Shown one piece after another: positions 46,769 to 58,355 of a DNA stretch of 64,000 nucleotides; within the stretch, counting starts at the first letter, position 1; every line of letters starts with the position of its first letter. The notes beneath the pieces were generated by a model. That model ran no database searches. It saw nothing but the letters and a program-made list of their open reading frames with translations, and was not told the origin of the DNA. The stretch comes from Botrytis cinerea B05.10 (lineage: Eukaryota > Ascomycota > Leotiomycetes > Helotiales > Sclerotiniaceae). The stretch covers positions 2,294,001-2,358,000 of the forward strand of contig NC_037315.1 of NCBI RefSeq assembly GCF_000143535.2, written 5' to 3'. A program made the position numbers and the translations under genes.

Positions 46769-48268
46769 ATGGCGCAAGGACAGGTTCAAGTGCATTTCAG
46801 CACCACATCTCCAGATATCGAATTACCTGAAGGAAAACAACAATTGCTCGTTCCTACCAGTAAGTTTTGACCCAAGTTTCTCTCGGGTCTTGAAGTCTTT
46901 TCCAAAACTAACCGTCAAATAGATGTACGAAGATATGGACTTTCACAGATTCTCAATTCCGAGGCGATGCTCGATACCTCTTCGCCGATACCATTCGATT
47001 TCCTGATTAACGGTACATTCTTGCGAACGACCCTCGATGAATATCTCACTGCAAATGGGTTATCCTCCGAAACAACGTTAAACTTACAATATGTTCGAAG
47101 TTTGATACCTCCTCTTTATGAAGCAAGTTTCGAGCATGATGATTGGGTTAGCAGTGTTGATGTTTTGTCTGGGAGCTCTGCTGCAGGAGCTTGGGGTAAA
47201 AATTCAATTGTTGAAGGGCAGGAGCGTATATTGTCAGGTTCTTATGATGGACTCCTCAGAGTTTGGAACAAATCAGGTCAGGCTATTGCAACATCTGCGC
47301 CTGCCAGTATTGGTGGGCATACCTCTGGAGTAAAGGCTGCGAAATGGCTCTCGGCCAGACAAGTTGCATCGGCAGGTTTGGATCGCACAATAAGGATATG
47401 GAATTATTCTGAATCAGAGGATCATTTCTCGGCGCAATTGAAACCAACCATGGAGTTATATGGCCATACCGGTAGCATTGACTCAATCGCAGTTCATGGA
47501 CCATCGAATCGCATTTTATCTGCTTCAGCAGATGGACAAATTGGTTTCTGGACTTCACATAAATCCTCAGCACCCGAAGTAAATACTAGTCTTATTTCTG
47601 GACCATCTACAAAACGACGCAAGATCACAACCTCCACATCCACTCCTCAGCGTGGCCCTCTATCTCTCATGGATTGTCACAATGGACCTGCGACTGCTGT
47701 TATCTTCAACCCCCAGGATCCTACTGTTGCATATTCTGCTTCCCAAGATCATACCATCAAAACACTCGATATCACCACTTCCAGTATTGTCGACACAAGA
47801 ACTTTATTGAACCCAATCCTCTCATTAAGCGCCCTACCAGGAATCGGTCATCAAATAATAGCAGCAGGTACAACAGCACGTCATATCGCTCTCATTGATC
47901 CTAGAGCTTCGGCTGCTACAACACAAGCCATGACACTTCGTGGACACACCAACTTCGTTTCATCAATATTTGCAGATCCTGATAGCAACTATGGATTAGT
48001 ATCAGCTGGTCACGATGGAACCTGTAGGGTATGGGATCTTAGAAGCACAAGACAGGGAACGAAAGATGAAGGACTTGGTGTTGTTGGAGAGGCAGTTTAT
48101 ATCATTGAGAGAGAGAGTAGGAAAGATAAGACAACTAAGACAGTTGGTGGTGAGGGAGTTAAGGTTTTCGATGTTAACTGGGATAAGGATGTTGGAATTG
48201 TTAGTGCTGGTGAAGATAAAATGGTTCAAGTGAATAGGGGAAGAGGTGTTACAAGACCCGAGAATTAG
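46769..48268 (+). CDS. YTM1: Ribosome biogenesis WD40 protein Ytm1 (WDR12)
   Basis: Member of the Nop7-Erb1-Ytm1 (PeBoW) complex of pre-60S particles. The AAA-ATPase Rea1/Mdn1 pulls on its N-terminal domain to release it. Two exons, 46769-46859 and 46923-48268, with a 63-bp intron, give 478 aa. The N-terminal NLE/UBL domain starts [20 protein letters not shown] and continues across the splice into [12 protein letters not shown]. The WD40 propeller follows from about residue 110 ([54 protein letters not shown]). A basic KRRKITTS stretch interrupts the middle and may be a nuclear signal. Orthology is secure. Confidence 0.95.
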
Positions 48269-48867
48269 TTTATATACCCCTTTATAATAACCAAGTGGAT
48301 TTATACTTGAACTACGATTTTTGGTTTTTGATTTGCACAAGAAATGAATGAATGATCTTTGGACTTTTGGAAAGATGATCACGTGAAAATAATTTTGTCC
48401 ATTTGATGTATGTAATTACGCCTCATTTAGACTTTTACGAATTTGTTTATTTTGGAAGAAATCTCTGCATACAATTTCTCTTGTCCAATTTCTTATACGC
48501 CTTTTTATACGCGATCACGGCCATGTTACGGCCTTTCAATATCTTTTAAGTCTTAAATAGATCGAAATAAAAAAAGATCCTTTCCAATTTTAGTCATTAG
48601 TCCCATAATTCTTACTTTCAAGCGATTGTAAAAATTGGGCTAGTATGGCATCATATTTTTTTATCCAATTATGGTGAAAATCGTCCACAGACATCCCGTG
48701 GAGTGATCATGTTTATATATCCATCCCAACAGCCACTGAAATCGAAATGATTTTTTGTTTTGTCATTTCTCATCTATTTATATTTCACGGGGCCACCTTC
48801 TCGCCCCCAAATATACTTTGTGGGAGTATTGTAGAACATAGAACACATATCTGTGAGATAATCAAAC
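48269..48867. other. Intergenic with TCACGTGA
   Basis: 599 bp between YTM1 and the permease. A perfect TCACGTGA lies at 48379-48386. T-rich elsewhere; no gene. Confidence 0.45.
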
Positions 48868-50546
48868 ATGTCACTTCCAGATAGAAAGGATAATATCCAG
48901 AATACATCCGACGATGTGATAACTGATACCCTTCCCATTGACCCTAATAGTGGGCTTTCTCGAGGTCTCCAAACTCGACACTTGAGCATGATGGCACTAG
49001 CAGGTATCTATAGCCCCCTCCCCCTCCCCCTCCCCCTCCCACATCGTCAATCTAACAACCCCCAGGAATCATCGGACCTGGTCTTCTCGTCGGTGCAGGC
49101 GGCGCCCTAGCTTCCGGTGGTCCAGCATCCCTCCTCATCGGATTCGGAGTCATTGGTCTCATCGCTTTTTCCATCATGCAGTCCCTCGGAGAACTTACCA
49201 CACTATACCCCTCATCAGGATCCTTCATATCCCTCACATCACGTTTTTTCGACCCCGCCTTCAGCGTCGCAGTCGGCTGGAATTATTTCATCATTTGGGC
49301 CGCCGTGCTCGCAAACGAATACAACACCCTCTCATCCATTTTTATTTTCTGGAGCGACAAAGTTCCTCTCTGGGGCTATTTTCTCATCTTCTGGTTTGCC
49401 TTTCTCGCCTTCCAATTATTGGGCGTAGCGGCCTTTGGAGAAGCGGAATTTTGGCTCGCGTTGCTGAAATTGAGCGGTTTGGTTGCGTTTTTTATCTTCT
49501 CGATTATTTATGCGGCGGGGGGCTTGAAGGGTCAGGATCATACTCTGGGCTTTCAGTATTGGCATGATCCGGGAGCGTTTGCGGATGGGTTTCGAGGCGT
49601 TGCGAAGGTATTTGTGTTTTGTTCGACATTTTACGCGGGCTGTGAATCGATCGCTGTTGCGGCGGCTGAGACGCGAAATCCTAAGCATGCTGTTCCTCTT
49701 GCAATTCGTCAGGTATTTTGGCGCATCATTTTTATCTATATGGGCTCTGCCCTCTTTTTTGGAATGACCTGTCCATGGAATGCAGAGGGCTTGGCAAGTG
49801 CCGGGTCTAAAGCCCTGAGAAGTCCCATGACCGTCGCGATTCAAAATGCAGGCTGGGAAGGAGGTGTTCATCTAATTAATGCTTTTATTCTCGCGACGTG
49901 CTTGAGCGCAGTGAATAGTTCCATATACATAGGGTCTCGAACGATATTGTTCCTAGCGCAGGAAGGACACGCGCCGAGATTCTTAAGATTCACGGATCAA
50001 AGAGGAGTTCCGATCTGCGCGATCATTTTCACGAATCTTTTCGGAGCGCTGAGTATGATGAATGTTTCGTCCGGGGCAGGCGCCGCTTACAATTATATCG
50101 TTAATCTTTCGGGTGTCTCGACGTTCCTTGTTTGGGGCTCCATCTCATTTATACATATCCGTTTTCGCTCGGCGTGGAAAGCGCAAGGAAGGAGAATTTC
50201 TGATCTACCGTTTGTTTCGTTCGCGTACCCGTATAATGCTTATTTTGGATTGGCGGCAAATATATTTTTAGCATTGGTGCAAGGATGGACGACTTTAAGT
50301 CCTTTTAGTGCGGGAGATTTTGTCGATGCGTATATTCTGTTGGCACTTTTTCCGCTGATTTGGGCGGGGTATAAGATCTGGTTCAAGACGCGGATTTGGA
50401 ATTTGAGAGAGGTTGATTTGGATGAGGGGAGGAGGAATGATTTGGATCCGACGGAGGCGGGAGGGTTTGAAAGTTTGGAGGATGGAGAGGGGAGTGAAGT
50501 GAGTAAGAAGTTGCCGTTGTGGAGGAGGATTGTGAAGAATTTTTAG
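48868..50546 (+). CDS. Amino acid permease (APC superfamily, fungal YAT type)
   Basis: Plasma-membrane proton-coupled amino acid importer with about 12 helices. Two exons, 48868-49003 and 49066-50546, give 538 aa. The 62-bp intron contains a (CCCCCT)n tract. The 45-residue cytosolic N-terminus ends LQTRHLSMMALAG, and the first helix carries the substrate-binding G-x-G-L-x-x-G-x-G signature, IIGPGLLVGAGGALASGGPA. Later motifs include FSIMQSLGELTTLYP, GWNYFIIWAAVLANEYNTL and the conserved region EGHAPRFLRFTDQRGVPICA. The C-terminal tail is acidic (DLDPTEAGGFESLEDGEG) and ends in basic residues. Substrate unknown; the family covers many neutral and basic amino acids. Confidence 0.92.
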
Positions 50547-51472
50547 ATATTGGTGTGATGTTAACGATAATGAATTTACAAGCGTGATGCCATCAAATCT
50601 ATAACTCTTAAAGAGTGTGGTTTGGTCCATAATAGTCCTTGATGAAAAGTGATCTATGGCGGGCGGTAACTGTCACTTCGATGCCAGTGTCTGGCTAGCT
50701 CATAACAAGTGTGCAAAGACGCTAGAATGAGAGGTAGTGAAGATTTGATTTGCAAAAAGATAGCGAAAAAAAACATACGCAATTTACTGTGTTTTTAAGC
50801 CGAAAGTCTGGAGAAGAAGAATCGTTGAACATTGAGAGATAGTATGAAGATCGTCACTTCTTTTCGCAATGTGCAGCCCACTTTTAGATACACGTTCAAC
50901 TCTCGATGTTATATCCGATATCTCTTGCAGGAGAACAGAAACAAAGACAAAGACAGACAAAAAAACAAACAAACAATACTTTTGCAAAGAAAAACAACAA
51001 ATCTTCCCTAGAGATGATTGACCACCCACAATCCCATTCACCAAACAGACTGGAACACTGAATAAATCCACACCCCTTTCGCTTCCATCCTCCTCTCTAC
51101 TAGTGTTTGACGATGATTTAATCGATGGGTAATATGGAATTATGAAACTCCCGATCATATTTCCAAACCTCCAGTGTGCGGTCCGTAAATCCACGACTTT
51201 GTACTCCTGGGTCCAAGTTAGAACGTCCAGGGCGTTTGAAGCACTGGACGATTTTCAGGTATCGATAGCTTACAGCTATTCCGCCAATATTATCCCCTGT
51301 AAAGCCTGCTTCAGATACCCAAATTTGCTCTTTTCGAATTGTGCCCTTGCTCTTTCAAGCTTCCTTTTCATTGTCATCGTGGTGATGATCTTTTGTTGAA
51401 GAACAATAGGCCGATATCGAAGTTTATTGGGAAATTGCCGTTGATGTGCTTGAAGAAAGGCTTTCAGGCGCT
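50547..51472. other. Intergenic, no gene seen
   Basis: 926 bp between convergent genes. Open frames near 50784-51194 and 51142-51399 are short and lack features. A purine-rich AAACAAAGACAAAGACAGAC run lies near 50940. Confidence 0.4.
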
Positions 51473-52348
51473 CTACATGCATCGACAAGCAACTCTCGAG
51501 TTGTTGTTTGTAGGTTCGCTGCATGCTGGTGAAATGATTTTCTGTCGCTGAGTTGTAAGGCTGTTGGTAAGATTCGAGTGAGAGGTCAATATCTTGTATC
51601 TCATCAGCGTTAGGTCTGAATAGTTGCTGCTCGGATGTCGGCGATGTACTATGTTAAGAGTCTCAAAACTGCCTGTTATGAGATAGTTATATATATCAGT
51701 CTCCCAGATAGAGTGAGAACTATCTATGTTCCCTTCGGAACTAGACATACAAGGAGCCAAATATTTTGTTTCTCTCAAAAATTGAAACATGTGATAATCT
51801 TCTGCGATACTGAGATAGTCTATAGGATCCAACAAGTCGATAAAATCCATGAAATTCATATACAATGTAACATGGTTGCACTTGGATAAAGTTCTGAAAA
51901 GTTCAAATGATTCCAGACGGACCGAAGAAGCTCCTTTGTACTGTGCAAGCACAGCATGGTACGACTCTCGACAGATGTACAGCATTGGTAGTCGAATCGG
52001 AGGCCCATTAGAATCTAACAAAGTATTATGAAATAGACGTGGTTCAGATGATGCTAATTGCCATATAGTAGTCCTGATTTCGAGAGGTAACTTAGTAAAC
52101 TGAGGGAATTTCTCATACTCGACTGGTTCAATTTGTTTATCATCATAATAATCTTTGGGTCGAGGACCGCGAATCGCAGTATGTATAGGTATGTATCTAA
52201 GATGGCATTCAGGACATTCAAACTCCGAAGCTTTGTGTTGAGCACCGCAATTGACACAATATATTAAATCAGGATAGTTGTCCGATTGAAGACCAGATCG
52301 TTTATCAGCAGATACAGTAACACTGTAAGGATATCGACTATGCGCCAT
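51473..52348 (-). CDS. 2EXR-domain protein with N-terminal zinc ribbon
   Basis: Fungal protein of unknown function. Single exon, 291 aa, starting MAHSRYPYSV; the longer frame upstream starts inside promoter-like sequence and is less likely. Cys31-x2-Cys34 and Cys45-x2-Cys48 (YCVNCGAQHKASEFECPECH) form a likely zinc ribbon. The 2EXR motif follows at about residue 81 (FPQFTKLPLEIRTTIWQLAS) with the conserved ICRESYHAVL. 2EXR proteins are abundant in Leotiomycetes and Sordariomycetes, and their role is not established. The last ~40 residues are Ser/Thr/Asn-rich and poorly conserved-looking, so a 3' splice is possible. Confidence 0.75.
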   Translation of the reverse strand: MAHSRYPYSVTVSADKRSGLQSDNYPDLIYCVNCGAQHKASEFECPECHLRYIPIHTAIRGPRPKDYYDDKQIEPVEYEKFPQFTKLPLEIRTTIWQLASSEPRLFHNTLLDSNGPPIRLPMLYICRESYHAVLAQYKGASSVRLESFELFRTLSKCNHVTLYMNFMDFIDLLDPIDYLSIAEDYHMFQFLRETKYLAPCMSSSEGNIDSSHSIWETDIYNYLITGSFETLNIVHRRHPSSNYSDLTLMRYKILTSHSNLTNSLTTQRQKIISPACSEPTNNNSRVACRCM

Positions 52349-53811
52349 AGTATAAGATATTTGCAGGATGTAATGTGTTTTTGAGGGGTGAACCGAATAG
52401 AGAAAATGAAGAAGAGACAGAACGAAAGGACAGCCTTGAATAATCCACGATGGTACCTGTAGATGTGTTATTCGCAATATTTAGGACATAGTTCGTTTTG
52501 GTGAAGTGTTTGAAAAGAAGAAGAGACAGAATAACAAAAAAGATGCTGTCTGAAATGCGAAGGTGCCTGCAAGTAGATGTTTCGGATTATTCTGGGAAAA
52601 AAGGAAAACTAGCTTCTAAAATGTAAGCTGACTAGTCATTTCTTAAATTATGCGTTTGAAATACCGTTTGCACTCATTGCAATAGATATTTGTGATGTGT
52701 CGGATAATGGTTTACATCGCTTCAATAATTGTCACTTTGTCCTGTCCTTTTTATCCCTAGATCTGATTGCAAAAAACTCTTAGTTTACGAAGCGTGAACT
52801 AATGCCATCGGATAGTGGAGTATTCACGTGCAGTGTTCGAAATGTTATCAACTGATAGATCACAAGCATTCCTCCTGTTCGGGCATCTACTGTTGTTTTT
52901 GATCATTTAATAATTGAAGAGGTCGATTCACCTAGCAATTGTTGGTATCAAAATGGCTGATTAGTGTCAACGTACTCTAGTCTACTATGGTTGTAATCGT
53001 TCTTGATCATTATCATCTATGGGAGGCTATATACTTATATTGGGTAGCGCTAGCGCCTCGCTAACTAATACAGCACCCTCTGTATAGTCACGTGATCGAT
53101 ATCACGGCAGCGATCCTCTCAGAAGCATAGATATTTTCCCAGAAATGCCGTCCATGATACAAAATTTCAGTAACTGATCTTGATCATCATCTAAATTGGA
53201 TGGGCTGAAATTTTTATTAGGCAATGTTTTATCGATGCCGATTGTATACCGCAAGTCTACCAAGAGCGTCGCGACACAACCCCCCCGCCACCTTTCAAAA
53301 TATCCTCCTGGGGCAAAGCAAGAAGGTTTCTTCAGCAGCTTCCTAGCCAAGTGTTACATCGTAATATTACCCCGACCTTCTTCTACTTCTTTCTTCCCCT
53401 TTTTCTGGGCGCTTGAGAGATCATACAGCATTCAGCTTCGTTAGACAGCATCTGTAGAATACAAGGCAGATTAATTTATAGATCTATATCATCATACTGA
53501 ATCTTTAAGTTTATTTTTGATCAATAATGAGAAGGTGAACGTTAATGGGCCTTTTACTTTGAGATGACGAACTACGATGGATATTTTAAAAAGACATTAG
53601 CGTATGGTGCAGTGATTGGTTTCTCTTTCGATCTCTAATTACAACAGCTTCACGAACATTCTCGTTATCTGAAGGTCTTCAAAGACAAAGGGATAGAATA
53701 TAAACACATTGTGCAGGATATTTATTAGTATTGGGGAAGCCAAATAGGTATTTTTAGAGTTGAGAATTATTTATCCTGATTACATTATTCCTCTCAAGGA
53801 ATAACGCCTTC
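52349..53811. other. Intergenic, AT-rich, no gene
   Basis: About 1.46 kb. TCACGTGA lies at 53088-53095, embedded in a small inverted repeat CGTGAT-CGAT-ATCACG (53091-53106). The open frames at 53102-53444 overlap each other on both strands and show no family features. Confidence 0.45.
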
Positions 53812-54561
53812 TCAGTCAAATCCACCCCCATTCTGCTCAGCCATCGTTCCCTTCATAATATCTCCCCAACCAGAATCCCATTGCGCCCAGTCATCCTTTC
53901 CTTCGCAATTCCTTCCCAATGAGACTGATCGTATGACATATGCCAAGATCAATGATCATTGATCGAATCTAGAGTCTTGAGAGGCTTACAATAGTGATGT
54001 ACTGTAGTCAAAAGGATTTTGTTGACTTCGATATTTGTGAACTTTGACTATTTAACAAAACAATTAGTTTCGATTCAAGTTGTAATGATATTTACAGAAC
54101 AAACAATCTATACTTACTAGAAGAGCCAATCCAACAACAGGTAGAGCAACTTGAACGACTGAAGTAATGCAAAGATATTTTACAACCTTGGGTTGGATAA
54201 ACTTGGACACGAAATTAGTAAACGCGTTAATAATGTTGGACACGAAAGTACGAACTGCTCTGATGATCTCTGGTGCATTACTACCAAATGCGTTGATGAT
54301 GCTGCATACAGAAGTACCAAATGCGTTGATGATGTTGCATACAGAGGTACCAAATGCGTTGATGCTGCTGCATGCAATAGTACCAAATGCGTTGATGCTG
54401 CTGCATGCAATAGTACCAAATGCGTTGATGATGTTGGTTAGAGAAAAATTTGGGATTTGTTGAAAGAGCTTCTCAAGATCGTTGCGGGTGAGGAGCTCGA
54501 CTGCCTTATTGAGAATAAGAAGGCAGACAGTAACGGGCGCTGATTTTTCTTTGTCGGCCAT
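53812..54561 (-). CDS. Orphan protein with 11-residue INAFG repeats
   Basis: No family recognised. Three exons, 54561-54118, 54047-53990 and 53924-53812, give 204 aa. Both introns have GTAAG donors, and the first has a clear AAACTAAT branch site. The start MADKEKSAPV gives a short hydrophilic N-terminus. Residues 45-99 are five 11-residue repeats (INAFGTIACSS, INAFGTSVCNI and variants) with one Cys in four of them, followed by two weaker copies to about residue 115. A hydrophobic segment follows (YLCITSVVQVALPVVGLALL), likely a membrane helix. Exon 3 encodes a Trp/Asp/Gly-rich tail (CEGKDDWAQWDSGWGDIMKG) ending GGGFD. If intron 1 is not spliced, the protein ends earlier with a different tail. 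Confidence 0.6.
54219..54429 (-). repeat. 33-bp coding tandem repeat
   Basis: Five clear in-frame 33-bp units (54265-54429) plus two decayed ones encode the INAFG repeats of the orphan protein. Adjacent units are near-identical, implying recent duplication. Confidence 0.85.
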
Positions 54562-57367
54562 GTTGTATACTGAGATTGCTAGATAGATTTCGGAGAGAGG
54601 TAGGTTTGTGATGAATCGGTTGATGTCTTTTGAAAAGGGAAAGGGAAGGGCTTTTGTGAGCAGTTGAGCTGCAGAGGTCCATGCCCATACTCGATTAATA
54701 GACAATGACATAGTGAATTATGAATCAATGAAAATGACTCAATGATGTTGATATCTTTAGGGTGGTTAGATTGTGTTGATGTCTGGGTGTAAGTGGATGA
54801 TGTTGGTGACTCTGGATAATTCAATTATTTTGACAACTTTATTGGATTCTCTTGTGCCTTCAGAATGTTGGATAAGTAGTTCCGAAGCTGAATAGTCGAA
54901 GAGTAGTATGAAATGGACAAGGTATGAAGTAGAATAGTTGTGAATTGTGTTGAGAAGTTGAAAGGAAGATGCTCGGGGTCGAGAAGACTATATCATTCTT
55001 AGAAGAGGCTCGAGCGCCTTTGGTGAGTTCTTTGGAAGCTGATCAGCTGCCAAATAATCATCTGGAACTACTAAAAACATTCACTCTTCCAAATTGAATT
55101 TATCTGTATCAAAAAATCTATCGACATAATCCTTAAAAAAAGGATTGGCTGACACAAAACTCCCAAGATTGATAAGAGACGTCCATCTCTTAGAAGATCA
55201 TACCTGGATCCTTTCCATTCCCTTCCACAGTAAATCAAAACAAGAATTCGAGTAATCTACCCATCCTTCATAACAATGGATACCGCACAACGATGCGGTG
55301 AACTTGCGATTTCGACAATGTTAGCATCTACTTGATGAACACGCCAACAGTCAACTGAGCATAACATAGATATTCGACGGGAACTTGTAAGTTACGTAGT
55401 GAATCCACTCCCTTATTAACTTAACTTTTTGAATTCGAGATTTCAAGTAGAACAAATTCCGCTAATTTCAAATATAAGAGAGTGAATTAAATTCCAATTA
55501 AACTTGACATCTCCAATATGCATGATTGGCAATGTTGCAATTCCAATCTTTGGCTGTATACATTGGTATAATAATTCACTTTTAGTAGTATGAAGTCGGA
55601 GGAAGTCGGAGGAAGTGAGATTGATTTGGTGTTAGACAGTTAAAGTGGGGTACTTGGATGGCTTAACGATTAGTCCGGTGTCAGAAGGCTAATTCAATCT
55701 TTAGCTAAAGTAGAATGATAGATCTATATATGTATAAACATCACATGCAGATCGCACATGCTCTTGAGTACGTGCCGAATACGGCCAGAAAGGATGCACG
55801 TACCGCAAGAAGCGGACTGACCTGCTTGTCTTCGAGCAGGGGATGCATAATTTCTGGCTTCACGAGTACAAAACTGGTGAATACCTACCCATAGCCACCT
55901 GCTACTCTACTATGCTTGATATTGCTAAATTTAGATGACAGAGATTACAGATATCATCAGTGGGTATGTAAACTGATACAAGTGCCCTGTCAATTCATGC
56001 GTTCACTCGCTTACCAAGACTAGCGAACGATCATAGACTAATTAAAAAATTTGGTGTTGAGGAGTTGATTCTCAATTCTCAATTCACAGGTGTAATGAGA
56101 TCTATTTTAAAAGAATATCAATTCCTAAAATGCCAAACATTAGTTTCAACAAATCCATAATATATGAAAGAAAAAGGTTTTAGATCACAAGTTCCCAATC
56201 CCACTATGCCTTGTGCAAACTAAGCTTCTGTTGATAGTTGGTCTGTTCCCGATTGTGCCGCGATATAATTCTGTTTTCGTGCCCAAGTATACATTAAAGA
56301 CACAATGTGTTTTCTTGCGCAGAATAGCGCAGGTCTAATTTGGTGTGTATCAGGAAGCTTGATCATGAATCCATAATATCATGCTACCAAAAACCTAGCT
56401 CACTGGAAAAATAGAAGACATTCACAAATACTTCAGAAAGTCAGCACTATGACTAATTGATTATCTCTTACGACTGGATAGATAGTAATGATGTAAAAGA
56501 ACTATAGAGCTTAATCCCAATCTTAATCTCCTTCAAAATTTAAATCTATTAAGACACCGCGGCCGACTAAGAATAAAGTCGAGATTTACACGCACGCAAT
56601 ACGCGCTAGCGCCGCATCACCATGTGCAACTTCACCTACAAATCGCAATAAATTACTCGAAAGGTAATTTTGAAGGAAGGAGTAAGAATCTTCCAATTTC
56701 TTAGGGAAAGAACATAACTTCCATGATCATGCCATTTGATGTGAGCAGGATGGATTTGATCACGTGCACTACTCTGAGTGGTGTTTGGTGACATCCTTCG
56801 CATACCTAGGTTGATAGTCTAGAAAGGAAGAACAAATCCGACTTACTTATCCCAAGATAGTTGCACACTGCTGGTACTATTTGGCTTTTTCTATGGTATA
56901 AGCGAAGGAACTAACTCATGCTCTTTAATACCTACCATTCTTCTACACCAAATTGAATTGAATGGACTATCTGAACGACACAGCACTCTGATTTAACAGA
57001 TAGACGTTGTAACTTAAATTCAACATCAATCTCAGCCCTAGACGTTGGCTTATTCAATGCGGAGGACCGCGCGTGGTGCTAGAGCTCCCGCCCACATGGT
57101 CACCTAATTTTGGCTTTCAGGGTCAAAGATTCGGAAAGAATATTGCAGAAGTATATTAATTTCATTAAAGCTTCATCTTAAAACTCGAAAAAGAGATGAG
57201 ATAAAAAAAATAAACCAAACCCTCCCTGTTCATACCTCGTACTTCCATATTCAAAATAACCAAAAGGAAAGAAAACCACAAAAAACATCCCCGAAAACCC
57301 CCAACTAACGATCTCTGACAGGACAAACTTCCAGATTCTCCAGAACTCTATCTAGTAAGAAAGAACT
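54562..57367. other. Gene-free AT-rich spacer
   Basis: About 2.8 kb. One GC-richer patch at about 55765-55935 reads as coding-like (AEYGQKGCTYRKKRTDLLVF, then EQGMHNFWLHEYKTGEYLP) for some 55 codons, bounded by stops and without a start. It may be a gene fragment. A short tandem AGTCGGAGGA lies near 55590-55615. No complete gene. Confidence 0.4.
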
Positions 57368-58221
57368 TTAGATTCTTGCCTTGGCGAGGTTGTTGTTGAA
57401 GTTTGCGTCATTGAATGGGCAGTTTGCCTTTCCAAAGTTGGTGTTTTGTAAAGCTGTCTTGCTAACAGCTGGCAAGAAGTCATACCACATCATTGGCAAA
57501 TCTCTGCCCAAGGTGTTGGTGAACTGCAACTCGTGGTTGGTTGGGAAGGAGACATAGTATTCGACCTTCAATCTGTCGCCCTGGCGTTGGGGGTTTGTGG
57601 TCTTCTTGATGCTTCCGTGACCGGATGCGCCGGCGCCGATTAAGGTGGGGTTGGCAACCTCGGGGTTGTTGACCCAAGCGACGACATACTCCCAGTCGTG
57701 ACGGTGACCTCCGACGACGTTTCCAGCGGCTGGTTGATCCTTGGGGAAGTCTGGGGAGGGTTAGAAAGTGTAAGATGAGTGGGAGGGGATGAAAGGGATA
57801 CTTACACCAGGCGTACATGATTCCATAGCGACCTCCAGACCAGCCACCTCGGACATAGGTTTGGCCCTTGCTCTGATCACGGCAGCCGGCTGAGACATTG
57901 CCAGTATCTTGGAGTCCACCACTGCAGGATGTGTTAGTAAAGCGATATTAAAAGGGGAAGAAAAAAACAGTTTTCATACCTGGTGTTACCATTACCATCA
58001 ACGGCACTGTATGGTTGACAACCATGAGCAATGTGAAGATATGGCTCGAATCTCTTCAAGGTGTTACCCAAGGCGTTACCAGGTACGTTTTCTCCCCATG
58101 GGTTGATGGAGTCATGAGGAACGACGGCGCGAGCTTGAATGGTGCTCTCCTCAATTGGAGCACCCTTGACTGCTGCAGCAGCAGCGAGGATAGAAAGGAA
58201 TTTTGCGTTGGAGAAATGCAT
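57368..58221 (-). CDS. NEP1-like protein (NLP, NPP1 family), secreted
   Basis: Secreted protein of the necrosis- and ethylene-inducing family. Cytolytic members act on plasma membranes of dicot plants. Three exons, 58221-57980, 57921-57806 and 57750-57368, give 246 aa, the usual NLP length. The signal peptide is within the first 20 residues (MHFSNAKFLSILAAAAAVKG). The family's GHRHDWE heptapeptide is intact at about residues 134-140. The N-terminal-half cysteine pair expected of type 1 NLPs is present (one in exon 1, one in exon 2), and a third Cys lies near the C-terminus. No frameshift or stop is seen, so the gene appears intact. Activity cannot be judged from sequence alone. It stands alone in gene-poor DNA. 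Confidence 0.95.
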
Positions 58222-58345
58222 TTTGAATGAATGAGGTCAAATTGATGATTTTAACGAAAGTGGTAATGTGGAATGTAATGAATATGGAATGGAAGCTGAT
58301 GCTGTTGATGCTGATGATGGATTGAAAGAGAAGACACCATCGATA

Positions 58346-58355
58346 CTTATATAGT
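58346..58355 (-). promoter_or_regulatory. TATA box of the NLP gene
   Basis: ACTATATAAG on the minus strand, about 125 bp before the NLP start codon. Its placement suits an inducible, TATA-driven promoter. Confidence 0.55.

Noticed and set aside
54562..54711. 50-residue N-terminal extension of the INAFG-repeat protein
   Set aside because: MADKEKSAPV at 54561 is a better start; the upstream part has promoter-like composition. It cannot be fully excluded without a transcript.
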